From the NCBI RefSeq assembly GCF_016924755.1, contig NZ_JAFFJX010000002.1, forward strand, positions 496,001 through 560,000: a DNA stretch of 64,000 nucleotides. The letters are read 5' to 3'. Numbering within the stretch: position 1 is the stretch's first letter; each line of letters begins with the position of its first letter. Of this stretch, positions 37,517-45,248 are shown piece after piece. The stretch comes from Longitalea arenae. Its GTDB lineage: Bacteria > Bacteroidota > Bacteroidia > Chitinophagales > Chitinophagaceae. Made by a program: the position numbers and the translations under genes. The notes under the pieces were generated by a model that was not told where the DNA came from, searched no databases, and worked only from the letters and a program-made list of their open reading frames with translations.

Positions 37517-38407
37517 CTAGTGTTTTTTCCCTACCTGGAATACCCGCGACAGGTTGAATCCAAACCGGATATCTCCTTTCCAGAAATCGTCATACGTGCC
37601 GGTAAGGAATGCTTTTTCATTCATGCCGGTGCTGTTACTAAAGTGTAACTGAAATACGTGGCCGCCGGTTTCAATGTCGAACCCCACTGATAACGGATCT
37701 TTCGTTCCAGGTTCGCGCCCCGAAAGAATAGGGTGATAATCTACCACAAAAGCCGTGCGCTTCGAGAGTTTCAACCGGCCGCCGATACCCAACGCCCAGG
37801 TATTATTTTCATCATCGGCATTGGTAACCAGGTTCCGGTGCACAAAAATGGGGCTCAGCTGCAGGCTGAAAGCATTGCTGAACTTGCGGCCAATGATCAC
37901 TTCGTGATAGTAGGCAACGCGGGAAGAGAACTTGTTCTTCCGGGTAGTATCTGCCCAGGGCATGGTATGAACCGTAACACCCGATACCCAAATTACTGAA
38001 ACGGGCGAACCGCCATTAACGCTCTGGCGTATGGGCCGCCACTTCACAAAACCGTCCAGCTCTTTATTAAGCGTGCTTCTGCCTGCTCCTACCGTTAAAT
38101 TGCTGGTGATTCCGTAATCCAATCCTATTCGCATACTCGCCTGGTCTAAACCAAAGAGTTCTTTTGCGCCGTCATTGATCAGGCCAAAGCGGTGCAGGAT
38201 ACGCACGTCAAGCACGCCTTTGCCCAAAAGCTCCATCGACTGGCCATTAATTACGCGAGTCGATTTGAAGGCAGCAGCAGCCCATGCAGGTTCAGTACCT
38301 TTTGATGAATCAACCAGCTTTAGCAGGTCCTGGTCCTGTGCTTTTATAACATTGCCCGTTAACAAACTAACACAGGCAAAAAATAAGATCCGGGTTATTG
38401 TAGTCAT
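37517..38407 (-). CDS. DUF5777 family outer-membrane beta-barrel protein
   Basis: 296 residues with a signal peptide (ending NVIKAQ). The mature protein is beta-rich, with amphipathic strands (SMRIGLDYGITSNLTVGAGRSTLNKELDGFVKWRPI and AFVVDYHPILSGREPG) and the FGLDQASMRIGLDYG pattern typical of DUF5777. It ends with the tail LSRVFQVGKKH. It is the last gene of a four-gene minus-strand group with YceI, an OB-fold protein and a cytochrome-like lipoprotein. Function unknown. Members are usually found next to YceI and cytochrome-like genes, which suggests a role in envelope redox or lipid handling. Confidence 0.85.
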   Translation of the reverse strand: MTTITRILFFACVSLLTGNVIKAQDQDLLKLVDSSKGTEPAWAAAAFKSTRVINGQSMELLGKGVLDVRILHRFGLINDGAKELFGLDQASMRIGLDYGITSNLTVGAGRSTLNKELDGFVKWRPIRQSVNGGSPVSVIWVSGVTVHTMPWADTTRKNKFSSRVAYYHEVIIGRKFSNAFSLQLSPIFVHRNLVTNADDENNTWALGIGGRLKLSKRTAFVVDYHPILSGREPGTKDPLSVGFDIETGGHVFQLHFSNSTGMNEKAFLTGTYDDFWKGDIRFGFNLSRVFQVGKKH

Positions 38408-38441
38408 ATCTTGGGTGGTTATTTGAATTGTTAGTGGTTGC

Positions 38442-39008
38442 TTAACTCTTTAAGGGATCCAGGGTGCAGTTTACGGTAATGGTCACCGTATTCGACATAT
38501 TCTCTTTCACGAGATTGGGAATGGAGATATTATAATCCGACATCAGTATGGTAAATACCGAATTGGCCACCAGTTTACCGTTCTTCACATTGATCTTTCC
38601 ATCTGCTTCCACGTCTTTGGTTTGTCCGTGCAGGGTTAGTTTACCTTTCACATGCGCTTTGTATTCGCCGTCTTTGGTATAGGCGATATCGCTGTTGTTC
38701 ACTACCTGCCCGCGGAACTCCGCTTTCGGATATTTATCACTCTCTACATAATTTTCATTGAAGTGTTCCTGCATCAATGCTTTTTTGAATTCAAATCCTT
38801 TCATCAGAACGGCAAACTGCAAGGCACCGGTCCTGGAGTCGAGCACACAGGTAACGCTGCGGTGATTGGCCTGGATAGTTTCAATATTGCCTTTTGATAC
38901 AAAACCTATTGACCCGCTTTTGGTGAAGTATTTGTCTTGCGCCAAGAGCGGGGCGGTAACCAATAAGAAACTGAAAGCAATGATGCCTTTCCTTATCCGT
39001 TGATTCAT
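38442..39008 (-). CDS. YceI-like periplasmic lipid-binding protein
   Basis: 188 residues with a signal peptide (about 1-24). The mature part is a YceI-type lipocalin barrel. Features include GSIGFVSKGNIETIQANHRSV, the region MQEHFNENYVESDKYPKAEFRGQV that resembles the YceI MxxHL..DFFD..KYP segment, VKGKLTLHGQTKDVEADGKI and a closing VNCTLDP. YceI proteins bind isoprenoid or polyprenyl lipids. The gene is 34 bases from the DUF5777 gene and 28 from the OB-fold gene, so an operon is very likely. Confidence 0.9.
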   Translation of the reverse strand: MNQRIRKGIIAFSFLLVTAPLLAQDKYFTKSGSIGFVSKGNIETIQANHRSVTCVLDSRTGALQFAVLMKGFEFKKALMQEHFNENYVESDKYPKAEFRGQVVNNSDIAYTKDGEYKAHVKGKLTLHGQTKDVEADGKINVKNGKLVANSVFTILMSDYNISIPNLVKENMSNTVTITVNCTLDPLKS

Positions 39009-39036
39009 TGTAACAATATTTGGTTTTTATGAATGG

Positions 39037-39480
39037 CTACTCGGAAATAACGCAGCGGTTCAGTTGAACGTCTGAACCCAGCAGCCCGGTTTCATCTTTT
39101 GAAAAGCCGGTGATGGCGCCCTTAATGGTTATCAGCGCCCCGCGTTGCAAAGAAGCTGTTTTTGAATGGGCGCTACTATCCAACACACACCGAACGCCCG
39201 ACAGATCGGTTGAATCGCCCAATACGATGGTACCTGCACCTTCCCCGGATTCAATATTTTTTATCACTCCCTTTACGGCCAGTATCCTGTTCAGGTATTT
39301 TTTATTGGCCGAATCTTCGTTACTGATGAATTCATTGATCAGTGCGGTGGCATTTACTGAATAATCGGCGCGCACATCATGGAGCCCCTTCACCGTTCTG
39401 TTATATTGATACCATCCATAAGTGGCGAGGGCCAGTATAACAACTACTATACCACCAATGATTATCCTCTTTTTACTCAT
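39037..39480 (-). CDS. tRNA_anti-like OB-fold membrane-anchored protein
   Basis: Start placed at the ATG 39478-39480 (MSKKRIIIGG), giving 147 residues. A longer frame from 39516 would overlap the upstream gene. One TM helix (about 5-26) anchors the protein. The rest contains a periplasmic OB-like domain (SANKKYLNRILAVKGVIKNIESGEGAGTIVLGD, then GALITIKGAITGF), as in the tRNA_anti-like family. These are single-domain envelope proteins of unknown ligand. It is the second gene of the cytochrome-like/OB/YceI/DUF5777 group. Confidence 0.8.
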   Translation of the reverse strand: MSKKRIIIGGIVVVILALATYGWYQYNRTVKGLHDVRADYSVNATALINEFISNEDSANKKYLNRILAVKGVIKNIESGEGAGTIVLGDSTDLSGVRCVLDSSAHSKTASLQRGALITIKGAITGFSKDETGLLGSDVQLNRCVISE

Positions 39481-39493
39481 GAAAAAATGTTCT

Positions 39494-39847
39494 TTAATTG
39501 TTAGGAGCGCCTGCATCTACCCAGCAGCGGATGGCTTTTATCTGGCTTTCGGTAAGCGTGCGATCCTTGGGCATAAAACGTGAAACGACCGCCGATTTTA
39601 TTTCTCCCGCAACATTTTTAATTTGTGCATATGAGGTGAGGGCGCCTGGACCGTTCGAACTTCCTGGTGCATGACAATCGGGAATAGCGCAATTGGTTTC
39701 AATTATAGGGTTTACAACTGCTGCAAACGATGGCGTAGGACCATCACAGCTGTTACCATATAAGATCTCTTCTTTATCATTTACACATCCCAAAAACAAG
39801 ATTGTACCGGTTAAAACGACCGTTATTTTTTTTATCATAGTAAACAA
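39494..39847 (-). CDS. c-type-cytochrome-like lipoprotein with CX4CH motif
   Basis: 117 residues. ATGs at codons 1 and 4 are both possible, and both give a signal peptide and lipobox (L-F-L-G-C). The mature part has NCAIPDCH, a CX4CH heme-attachment-like motif with one base of doubt over heme binding, since the canonical form is CXXCH. It also has VSRFMPKDRTLTESQIKAIRCWVDAGAP, the distal-Met and C-terminal helix pattern of cytochrome c domains (M is the likely axial ligand). It starts the four-gene group. Electron donor or acceptor unknown. Confidence 0.75.
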   Translation of the reverse strand: MFTMIKKITVVLTGTILFLGCVNDKEEILYGNSCDGPTPSFAAVVNPIIETNCAIPDCHAPGSSNGPGALTSYAQIKNVAGEIKSAVVSRFMPKDRTLTESQIKAIRCWVDAGAPNN

Positions 39848-40020
39848 TTAATTCAGCTTTGGTACCTGCCGAACCGCAAAGGATATTGTCAAATACACAA
39901 TTGCATTTCTATACAGGGCATATCACAAATACTATGGAGTTGTACGATGAACCATAAGATTTGGTTGCCTGTACTCATTTTCATAGTTGTCTTAACCGCT
40001 ACAACAAGCTTCAATACATG

Positions 40021-40048
40021 AAAAACCCTGTCCTTAAAAGGACAGGGT
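40021..40048 (-). terminator. Minus-strand terminator with no gene upstream
   Basis: Perfect 9-base stem ACCCTGTCC (40025-40033) with GGACAGGGT (40040-40048), 6-base loop. On the minus strand it runs into TTTTT (40021-40025). No CDS ends here, so an untranslated transcript from 40050-40550 is implied. Confidence 0.75.
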
Positions 40049-40541
40049 AACCAAACCCTAAAACTAAAAAATAACCCATATAGAAGCACGCCGTTATACA
40101 GCGTACTTACTTAGTTGGCAGCCGGAGCATGCTGAACGCCAAGCCCGGCCTTTATTATGTGCTGATGTATGTGTTGCTGTACATTTTAAACATAAGATGA
40201 ACCACTGCCGCTATTGGAAATAAGAATTTGCGTCGTAAACAGCCTTTGCATACCATATCCCGACGAGGTATCCGCCTATCGTTGAAGACCTTTTACAAAG
40301 CGGTAGGCTAATCCGGGCGGAACAGGTAGTGATCCCTCTTGAGGTTATAAAATGCAATACGGCAAAGTAGGAAAGAGAGTTGCCCCGGTTCTTTTATTTG
40401 GCAGCAGCCATGTTCAGAATGGCTTGTGAAAGAAGCGTAATACAGCCAAAGAAAAATACCGGGAATGGGTCAAAATTGGTCAGGCGGACATTGTAACCGG
40501 CGTGCTTTTGTGAATTGCTTTAAAGTTCTGGTACTTAACAG

Positions 40542-40549
40542 TAAATTTG
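40542..40549 (+). promoter_or_regulatory. Candidate -7 box for the ROK gene
   Basis: TAAATTTG matches TAnnTTTG. It overlaps the left edge of the inverted repeat at 40547-40565, the layout expected of a self-repressed promoter. Confidence 0.45.
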
Positions 40550-40565
40550 GTAAAAGTTTTACTAA
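40547..40565. promoter_or_regulatory. Probable operator of the ROK regulator
   Basis: TTGGTAAAA (40547-40555), a central G, then TTTTACTAA (40557-40565). The arms are inverted copies with one mismatch. The site sits 6 bases before the ROK ATG and overlaps the candidate -7 box. Sites of the type TTAGTAAAA-n-TTTTACTAA fit ROK/NagC-family repressors. Confidence 0.6.
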
Positions 40566-40571
40566 CTGTAC

Positions 40572-41789
40572 ATGACGGAAAAGAATCAATTGTATAGGAA
40601 AAAGATCATCAAGCATCTTTATTTTTCTAATATGCTTTCCTGCGCCGACCTGAGCGAGAAGATCAATAAAAGTTTACCGGTTACAACCAAAATGCTGGGA
40701 AAACTTATTGAAGAAGGCTGGGTGGTGGAAACCGGATTTGCTGCCTCCACCGGTGGCAGACGGGCCGTAATGTATTCACTAAAACCGGATGTTCTGTATA
40801 TCGTATCGGTGGCCATGGACCAGTTGATCACCCGCATTGCCATTTTAAACATGCAAAACAGCCAGGTGACCGCTACGGAGATCTTTGAATTGCCATTACC
40901 ACGAAACACCGGGGCTTTAGCCGCGCTTACTGAAAAGATCGATGAAGTGATAAACCGCTCGGGTATATGCAGGACCAACATAGCGGGCGTAGGTATTGGC
41001 ATGCCTGGTTTTGTTGATGCGAATAAAGGGCAGAACTATACCTTTCTAGAGCCGGAACAAGGTACGGTTACACAATACATTTCAGCCAGGATAAAGCTGC
41101 CGGTATTTATTGATAACGACTCCCGGCTGATTGCGCTCGCCGAACTGATGTTCGGATCTGCCCGTGGTAAAAAAAATGCCATGGTCATAAACGTAGGCTG
41201 GGGCGTAGGGTTAGGTATGATATTGAATGGCGAACTGTTCAGAGGACACAATGGATTCGCCGGTGAATTCAGCCATATTCCCCTTTTTCTGAATAATAAA
41301 TTATGCAGCTGCGGTAAAAGCGGCTGTCTTGAAACCGAAACTTCGCTGTTGGTAGTTATTGAAAAAGCCAACAAGGGGTTAAAAGATGGGAAAATCTCGC
41401 TGTTGAAAGAATTGTCAGCAGAGCATGCAGAAGAAGCATTTCAGGAAATTATAAAGGCGGCTGGCAAAGGCGACAAATTCGCTGTAGAAATATTATCTGA
41501 ATCGGGTTATAATATAGGCAGGGGGGTGGCTATTTTAATCCATTTACTTAATCCGGAAGTGGTAATACTGAGTGGACGTGGTTCATCGGCTGGAAAAATA
41601 TGGCAGGCCCCTATTCAACAGGCGTTGAACGAACATTGCATTCCCCGGCTGGCGTCCAATACCGAAATTGAGATCTCCTCCCTGGGTTACCAGGCTGAAA
41701 TAACCGGTGCAGCCGCCCTGGTTATGGAAAATTTTGAAAGAAGCGATTTTAGAAAGGAACTGACCCAGCCAGGAGCTATAGCCAAGTAA
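40572..41789 (+). CDS. ROK-family transcriptional regulator
   Basis: 405 residues. An N-terminal winged helix-turn-helix (about 8-70, NMLSCADLSEKINKSLPVTTKMLGKLIEEGWV) is followed by a sugar-kinase-like ROK domain with IAGVGIGMPGFVD, VFIDNDSRLIALAE (DND 181-183), and zinc-binding CSCGKSGCLE (C245, C247, C252) with H235. This is the NagC/XylR architecture, a repressor released by a sugar or sugar phosphate. No transport or catabolic gene adjoins it, so targets other than its own promoter are unknown. No terminator is seen after it. Confidence 0.92.
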   Translation: MTEKNQLYRKKIIKHLYFSNMLSCADLSEKINKSLPVTTKMLGKLIEEGWVVETGFAASTGGRRAVMYSLKPDVLYIVSVAMDQLITRIAILNMQNSQVTATEIFELPLPRNTGALAALTEKIDEVINRSGICRTNIAGVGIGMPGFVDANKGQNYTFLEPEQGTVTQYISARIKLPVFIDNDSRLIALAELMFGSARGKKNAMVINVGWGVGLGMILNGELFRGHNGFAGEFSHIPLFLNNKLCSCGKSGCLETETSLLVVIEKANKGLKDGKISLLKELSAEHAEEAFQEIIKAAGKGDKFAVEILSESGYNIGRGVAILIHLLNPEVVILSGRGSSAGKIWQAPIQQALNEHCIPRLASNTEIEISSLGYQAEITGAAALVMENFERSDFRKELTQPGAIAK

Positions 41790-41919
41790 GATCACGGTTT
41801 AGTAGAAACTGCTCTTAGCATTTGCCCATCGTAACGGTAGGTATAAAAGTTAATGGCTGATGAATTCAGCCATTGACACTAATCGTTTTGTTCACCTTAA
41901 TTTATTGATATTAATTGGG

Positions 41920-42381
41920 TTATTTACCCGCCTCAACAATTTCCTCCGCATGCTGTTTATTCTTCGGGCGCAGAAATATTTTCGTAATTATGCCCTTTTC
42001 ATTGATGACGAATGTAGTGCGATGAACGCCCATATATTTATTACCAAACATTTGCTTTTCGCCCCAGACCCCGTATTTATCAATGATCGTATGATCTGGA
42101 TCTGCCAGCAAGATGAACGGCAGATGGAACTTGGTCTCAAACTTCTTATGGCTTTTTTCATCATTCGGACTAACACCTACCACTTCAAAGCCATTTTTCT
42201 TCAGTAATGCATAATTATCACGCAGATTGCAGGCCTGTACCGTGCAGGTTGGCGTATCGTCTTCCGGATAAAAATACAGTACTACTTTCTTTCCTTTAAA
42301 TGCGCTAAGCGATACTTTCTTACCATTCTGATCCTTGCCGCTAAACGCAGGTGCTTTATCGCCCTCCTTTAATGTGATCAT
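41920..42381 (-). CDS. bcp: Thioredoxin-dependent thiol peroxidase Bcp
   Basis: 153 residues. The peroxidatic cysteine is C46 and the resolving cysteine C51 in DDTPTCTVQACNLRD, the CX4C arrangement of Bcp/PrxQ. The active-site Pro-Thr and later VGVSPNDEKSHKKFETKFHLPFILLADPDH are standard. It reduces peroxides in the cytoplasm using thioredoxin. It is 12 bases downstream of the M23 peptidase gene on the same strand, so the two are likely one transcript. Confidence 0.95.
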   Translation of the reverse strand: MITLKEGDKAPAFSGKDQNGKKVSLSAFKGKKVVLYFYPEDDTPTCTVQACNLRDNYALLKKNGFEVVGVSPNDEKSHKKFETKFHLPFILLADPDHTIIDKYGVWGEKQMFGNKYMGVHRTTFVINEKGIITKIFLRPKNKQHAEEIVEAGK

Positions 42382-42393
42382 GCAAATGGATCT

Positions 42394-44100
42394 TTAGCGG
42401 GTAAAATTAAAGCTTCTTTCGGTCACATTGCCCGCTTCATCCTCTGCACGGATCAACAGCTCATGCGGGCCCGCCATACACTTTTCGTCAAAAAAATACA
42501 GGAAGGTTTTGCCCTTGTCATTCGTAAACCGCAGCCATTGGCCATCCAGTTCGGCACGAACGTTCTTAAACCTGTCTAAATTATCATTCACTGTAAATGC
42601 AATACGGGTCGCCTTGCTCAGGTTCGATCCATCGGTGAAACCAACAGGCGTGATCACAGGGGGCTGTGTATCCAAAACCAGCTGGTAATTCCCGAAATCC
42701 CTGAAGCGGGCCGAAGCCCAATCGCCCTGCCACTGCACTTTTTGCACATCTTCCTTGGTACCGGTAAACCACTGCATGACTGTGCGCGAGCGCTCAGCAT
42801 CGCTTAGGGGCCGCGTTGGTTGTATGCGTACAAGCATCGAATCCCGCAAAGGAATATAGGGTGCTCCGATCGTATGGATGGATGAAACCACCTGGCTATT
42901 GGTATTTGCCGCTTTATTATACCGGATGTGCACTGAGTCGTATAAACAGCGTTCGCCAATGTAAAACTCACATTCCTGGCTTTCGTAGCCATCCATCATC
43001 AACGGGTAGAATTTTTTTCCTGACGGTTCCGCCGCTTTCACTTCAGCCCCATTGTATTGAACTTTGTAATTAAGCCTGCTGGTATTGCCGCTGGCATCTT
43101 TTACCTCAATGGAAACCGAATGTACAGCCCCGTCACTGATATCAATAGCCCCCTTATTCCGGTTATGCCGGTAGATCGCATTCGGATAGCCGGGCAACTC
43201 GGTTAAATGCTGCAGGTAGGGGCCGCCCTGGTGTTTGGTCTTATAATCAATATGTGCGTTCAGATCGCGGGTATCATTGTAACTGATATTATCCATTCTA
43301 AACCCGATCACCGGTTCTTCATCAACCAGTAACGTAGATTCATAAATACCGTTCAGGTTGGTAGATCCGGTTTGGGTGTCATAAGCGCCAATGGCAAAAC
43401 TCACCAAAGGCGAAGAAACCGTAATTACCGTAGGGGTGGGCAGATAAGTAGTGGCTGAAATAGCTCTTAGAGGAAAGATCCGTGGAGATTGTTCATAAAT
43501 GCTGCGCGTTCTGTCGTACACCGCCAACCGCAGCAGTTTTGGAGGAACATTATCAGCAACCGGAAATCCGAACAGAAAAGGATTCACATTTATGTCGCCG
43601 GCAGTACGCCTGATCTCAAAGTGAAGGTGTGGCGCTTGCGAGCCACCGGTATTACCGCTATAAGCCAGAAAATCTCCTTTTTTGACCGGAAAAAGGTCAG
43701 CAGGCAGTTCGAGTAAAACCTTCCACGATTGCTGCTGGTATTGCTGGTCTTTTACCCATTTTTCAAGCGTGGGATTGAATGTATTCAAATGTGCATACAA
43801 TGTCGTAAATCCATTGGGGTGAGTTACGTAAATAGCGCGGCCAAAACCATAAGGTTCTATTTTAATACGGCTCACATATCCATCTGCCGCCGCATATACC
43901 GGCAGGTTCTCGCGGGCATTTGTTTTAATATCGAAACCCATGTGATAGTGGTTCGGCCGCAATTCGCCAAAATTCCCGGCTAACCGCATAGGAATTGCGA
44001 GGGGATTACGGAAATATCCCTGCGGATAAATGGCAGGGGGAAACAACTGGGCAACCAGGGTAGAGCTTTTCAACAACAATAGCAGTGTTACTATTCTCAT
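42394..44100 (-). CDS. M23-family metallopeptidase (LytM domain)
   Basis: 568 residues with a signal peptide (to about A17). The zinc site is HxxxD (H53, D57 in HYHMGFD) and HxH (H158, H160 in PHLHFE), both intact, so it should be an active peptidoglycan-cutting peptidase. The domain occupies about 45-175. The following 390 residues are beta-rich, Ig-like (DNLDRFKNVRAELDGQWLR, ELLIRAEDEAGNVTERSFNF), which may bind the cell wall. Domain order with LytM first is common in Bacteroidota. Upstream gap is 369 bases. Confidence 0.9.
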   Translation of the reverse strand: MRIVTLLLLLKSSTLVAQLFPPAIYPQGYFRNPLAIPMRLAGNFGELRPNHYHMGFDIKTNARENLPVYAAADGYVSRIKIEPYGFGRAIYVTHPNGFTTLYAHLNTFNPTLEKWVKDQQYQQQSWKVLLELPADLFPVKKGDFLAYSGNTGGSQAPHLHFEIRRTAGDINVNPFLFGFPVADNVPPKLLRLAVYDRTRSIYEQSPRIFPLRAISATTYLPTPTVITVSSPLVSFAIGAYDTQTGSTNLNGIYESTLLVDEEPVIGFRMDNISYNDTRDLNAHIDYKTKHQGGPYLQHLTELPGYPNAIYRHNRNKGAIDISDGAVHSVSIEVKDASGNTSRLNYKVQYNGAEVKAAEPSGKKFYPLMMDGYESQECEFYIGERCLYDSVHIRYNKAANTNSQVVSSIHTIGAPYIPLRDSMLVRIQPTRPLSDAERSRTVMQWFTGTKEDVQKVQWQGDWASARFRDFGNYQLVLDTQPPVITPVGFTDGSNLSKATRIAFTVNDNLDRFKNVRAELDGQWLRFTNDKGKTFLYFFDEKCMAGPHELLIRAEDEAGNVTERSFNFTR

Positions 44101-44469
44101 GGGTTTTTGACTTAAATGATCACAAACAGTTTACAGCGCTTATCCCGGCAAAAACCGGGCTTTAAGGCTGCAAAACTAAGTGGTTGGTAATAACCGGTAA
44201 AATGTTATAAAAAATAAGTGTCATAAAAGGCAGCGCTTCGGCGCTGTGAAAACGTGCAGAAAATGCAATATTAAAAAAACATTAAGGAGGGTTACCTGCA
44301 TTGTAAAACCAGAATAAAAAAGAAATGAGAACCTCCAGGTATTGTGATGTGTTAATATTTAAAAAATACCCACATAGTGGTACGATTTTTATAAACATTG
44401 GAACAGCATTTGGCGTATATATGTTGTCTTAAAAAGAATAGTATTCGATAATTCTACAAACTCGGTATT
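44101..44469. other. Intergenic gap upstream of M23 and the small membrane protein
   Basis: Holds a hairpin CAGCGC-TTCG-GCGCTG (44231-44246), a GC-rich CCCGG...CCGGG pair near 44145-44160, a near-palindrome TACCCACATAGTGGTA (44367-44382), and a weak sigma-54-like box. No other gene visible. Confidence 0.4.
44367..44414 (+). promoter_or_regulatory. Near-palindrome and sigma-54-like promoter
   Basis: TACCCACATAGTGGTA (44367-44382) is an imperfect palindrome. TTGGAACAGCATTTGGC follows (44398-44414), close to the sigma-54 pattern TGGCAC-N5-TTGC, with one mismatch in each half. The palindrome could be an activator site. Weak evidence. Confidence 0.3.
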
Positions 44470-44685
44470 ATGAAAACGCTCAGGAATAAGGTGATCTTGG
44501 TATTGGCTCTGTCGATCGGCACGATAGTAGGCATCTTCCGTGGAAATGAAGCTAAACAAAAATGGGTATTCCGTATCAAAAGTCGTTTTGATGAGAAACG
44601 TCAGATAGCCGAACAGAAAAAACTGGTACGGGGTGGCGGAGTTGCACTTGACGATATTGAGTTAGCCGCTTTTCACAACAACTGA
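44470..44685 (+). CDS. Small membrane-anchored protein, 71 residues
   Basis: Family not recognised. One N-terminal TM helix (about 7-24, VILVLALSIGTIVGIF) is followed by a strongly basic helical segment (FRIKSRFDEKRQIAEQKKLVRGGG) and a short neutral tail. The layout resembles small YtxH-like envelope proteins. Support for a real gene is a clear ATG, a terminator about 28 bases after the stop (44714-44743), and a possible regulated promoter upstream. Probably an inner-membrane protein with the basic part in the cytoplasm. Confidence 0.65.
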   Translation: MKTLRNKVILVLALSIGTIVGIFRGNEAKQKWVFRIKSRFDEKRQIAEQKKLVRGGGVALDDIELAAFHNN

Positions 44686-44713
44686 ATTAATATAAATTTC
44701 AGCCAGCAATTCG

Positions 44714-44743
44714 AAGCCTTTGCCGGATGGTAGAGGCTTTTTT
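44714..44743 (+). terminator. Terminator of the small membrane protein gene
   Basis: AAGCCT (44714-44719) pairs with AGGCTT (44734-44739), followed by TTTT. The stem is short, but the position fits. Confidence 0.6.
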
Positions 44744-45140
44744 GTTGCCTGAAAGGTAACAAGGCAGCGCTCAACGGCTTTAAAGGCAACGAGCCATTCT
44801 ATTACTCGCGAATTTATTTCCTCTCTGTTACGTTGCCTTTCGTACTTCTACCTTTCGCGCTTCTAATGTCCCACTGTCAACTTTTCAACGCTTCACACTT
44901 ACCACTTCGGGCTACTGACCGCTGGCTTCTGGCTTCCGGTTGAATTTTAACAAACGACCGTTCTAAATGATGAAGCGTACTAACGGTACTCCGTTTCTAC
45001 CTCATTCTGACCCATTTGTCCACCTTGCACTATCTTAACTGCCAGAACAGGGCTGAGCCTCCCAGGTTCTCCCTGCCGGCCGCTGACATCCTGCATTCCG
45101 CTTCTTTTAAAAATAATCCGTAAAATTCCCCCCACTGCCT
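44744..45140. repeat. Word-repeat region upstream of carB
   Basis: The left arm (about 44744-44800) has GTTGCCTGAAAGGTAACAAGGCAGC. The right arm (about 44825-44870) has inverted relatives (CTGTTACGTTGCC, TTTCGTACTTCTACCTTTCGCGC). After it come CTTCTGGCTTCCGG-type words (to 44945). No gene is visible in the ~500 bases before carB. Confidence 0.5.
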
Positions 45141-45148
45141 TACTTTTG
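45141..45148 (+). promoter_or_regulatory. Candidate -7 box for carB
   Basis: TACTTTTG followed by CGC matches TAnnTTTG, about 100 bases before the carB ATG. No clear -33 TTTG. Confidence 0.4.
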
Positions 45149-45248
45149 CGCAATTTATCCCGCCGAAATCGCTGCAGAATTGCGGCAAAAACGGCCCAGG
45201 AGGAAGGTTCAACAAGGTTTAACTAAAAAAAATCGCTCTTTACTCAAA

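Larger units (their letters stand above)
39848..40571. other. Gene-free stretch with possible minus-strand small RNA
   Basis: 724 bases with no credible gene. At the left end is a minus-strand terminator (40025-40048). The right end holds the ROK promoter and operator. In between, on the minus strand, GCCTA and TAGGC segments (near 40305 and 40278) could pair. A 66-codon frame at 39889-40089 runs through the terminator and looks spurious. Confidence 0.4.

Noticed and set aside
39889-40089. 66-codon minus-strand frame
   Set aside because: It spans the terminator at 40021-40048 and has no protein-like features beyond one hydrophobic stretch.
45180-45248. Upstream start for carB
   Set aside because: Adds 23 basic residues not seen in the family; the ATG 45249 directly precedes the conserved N-terminus.
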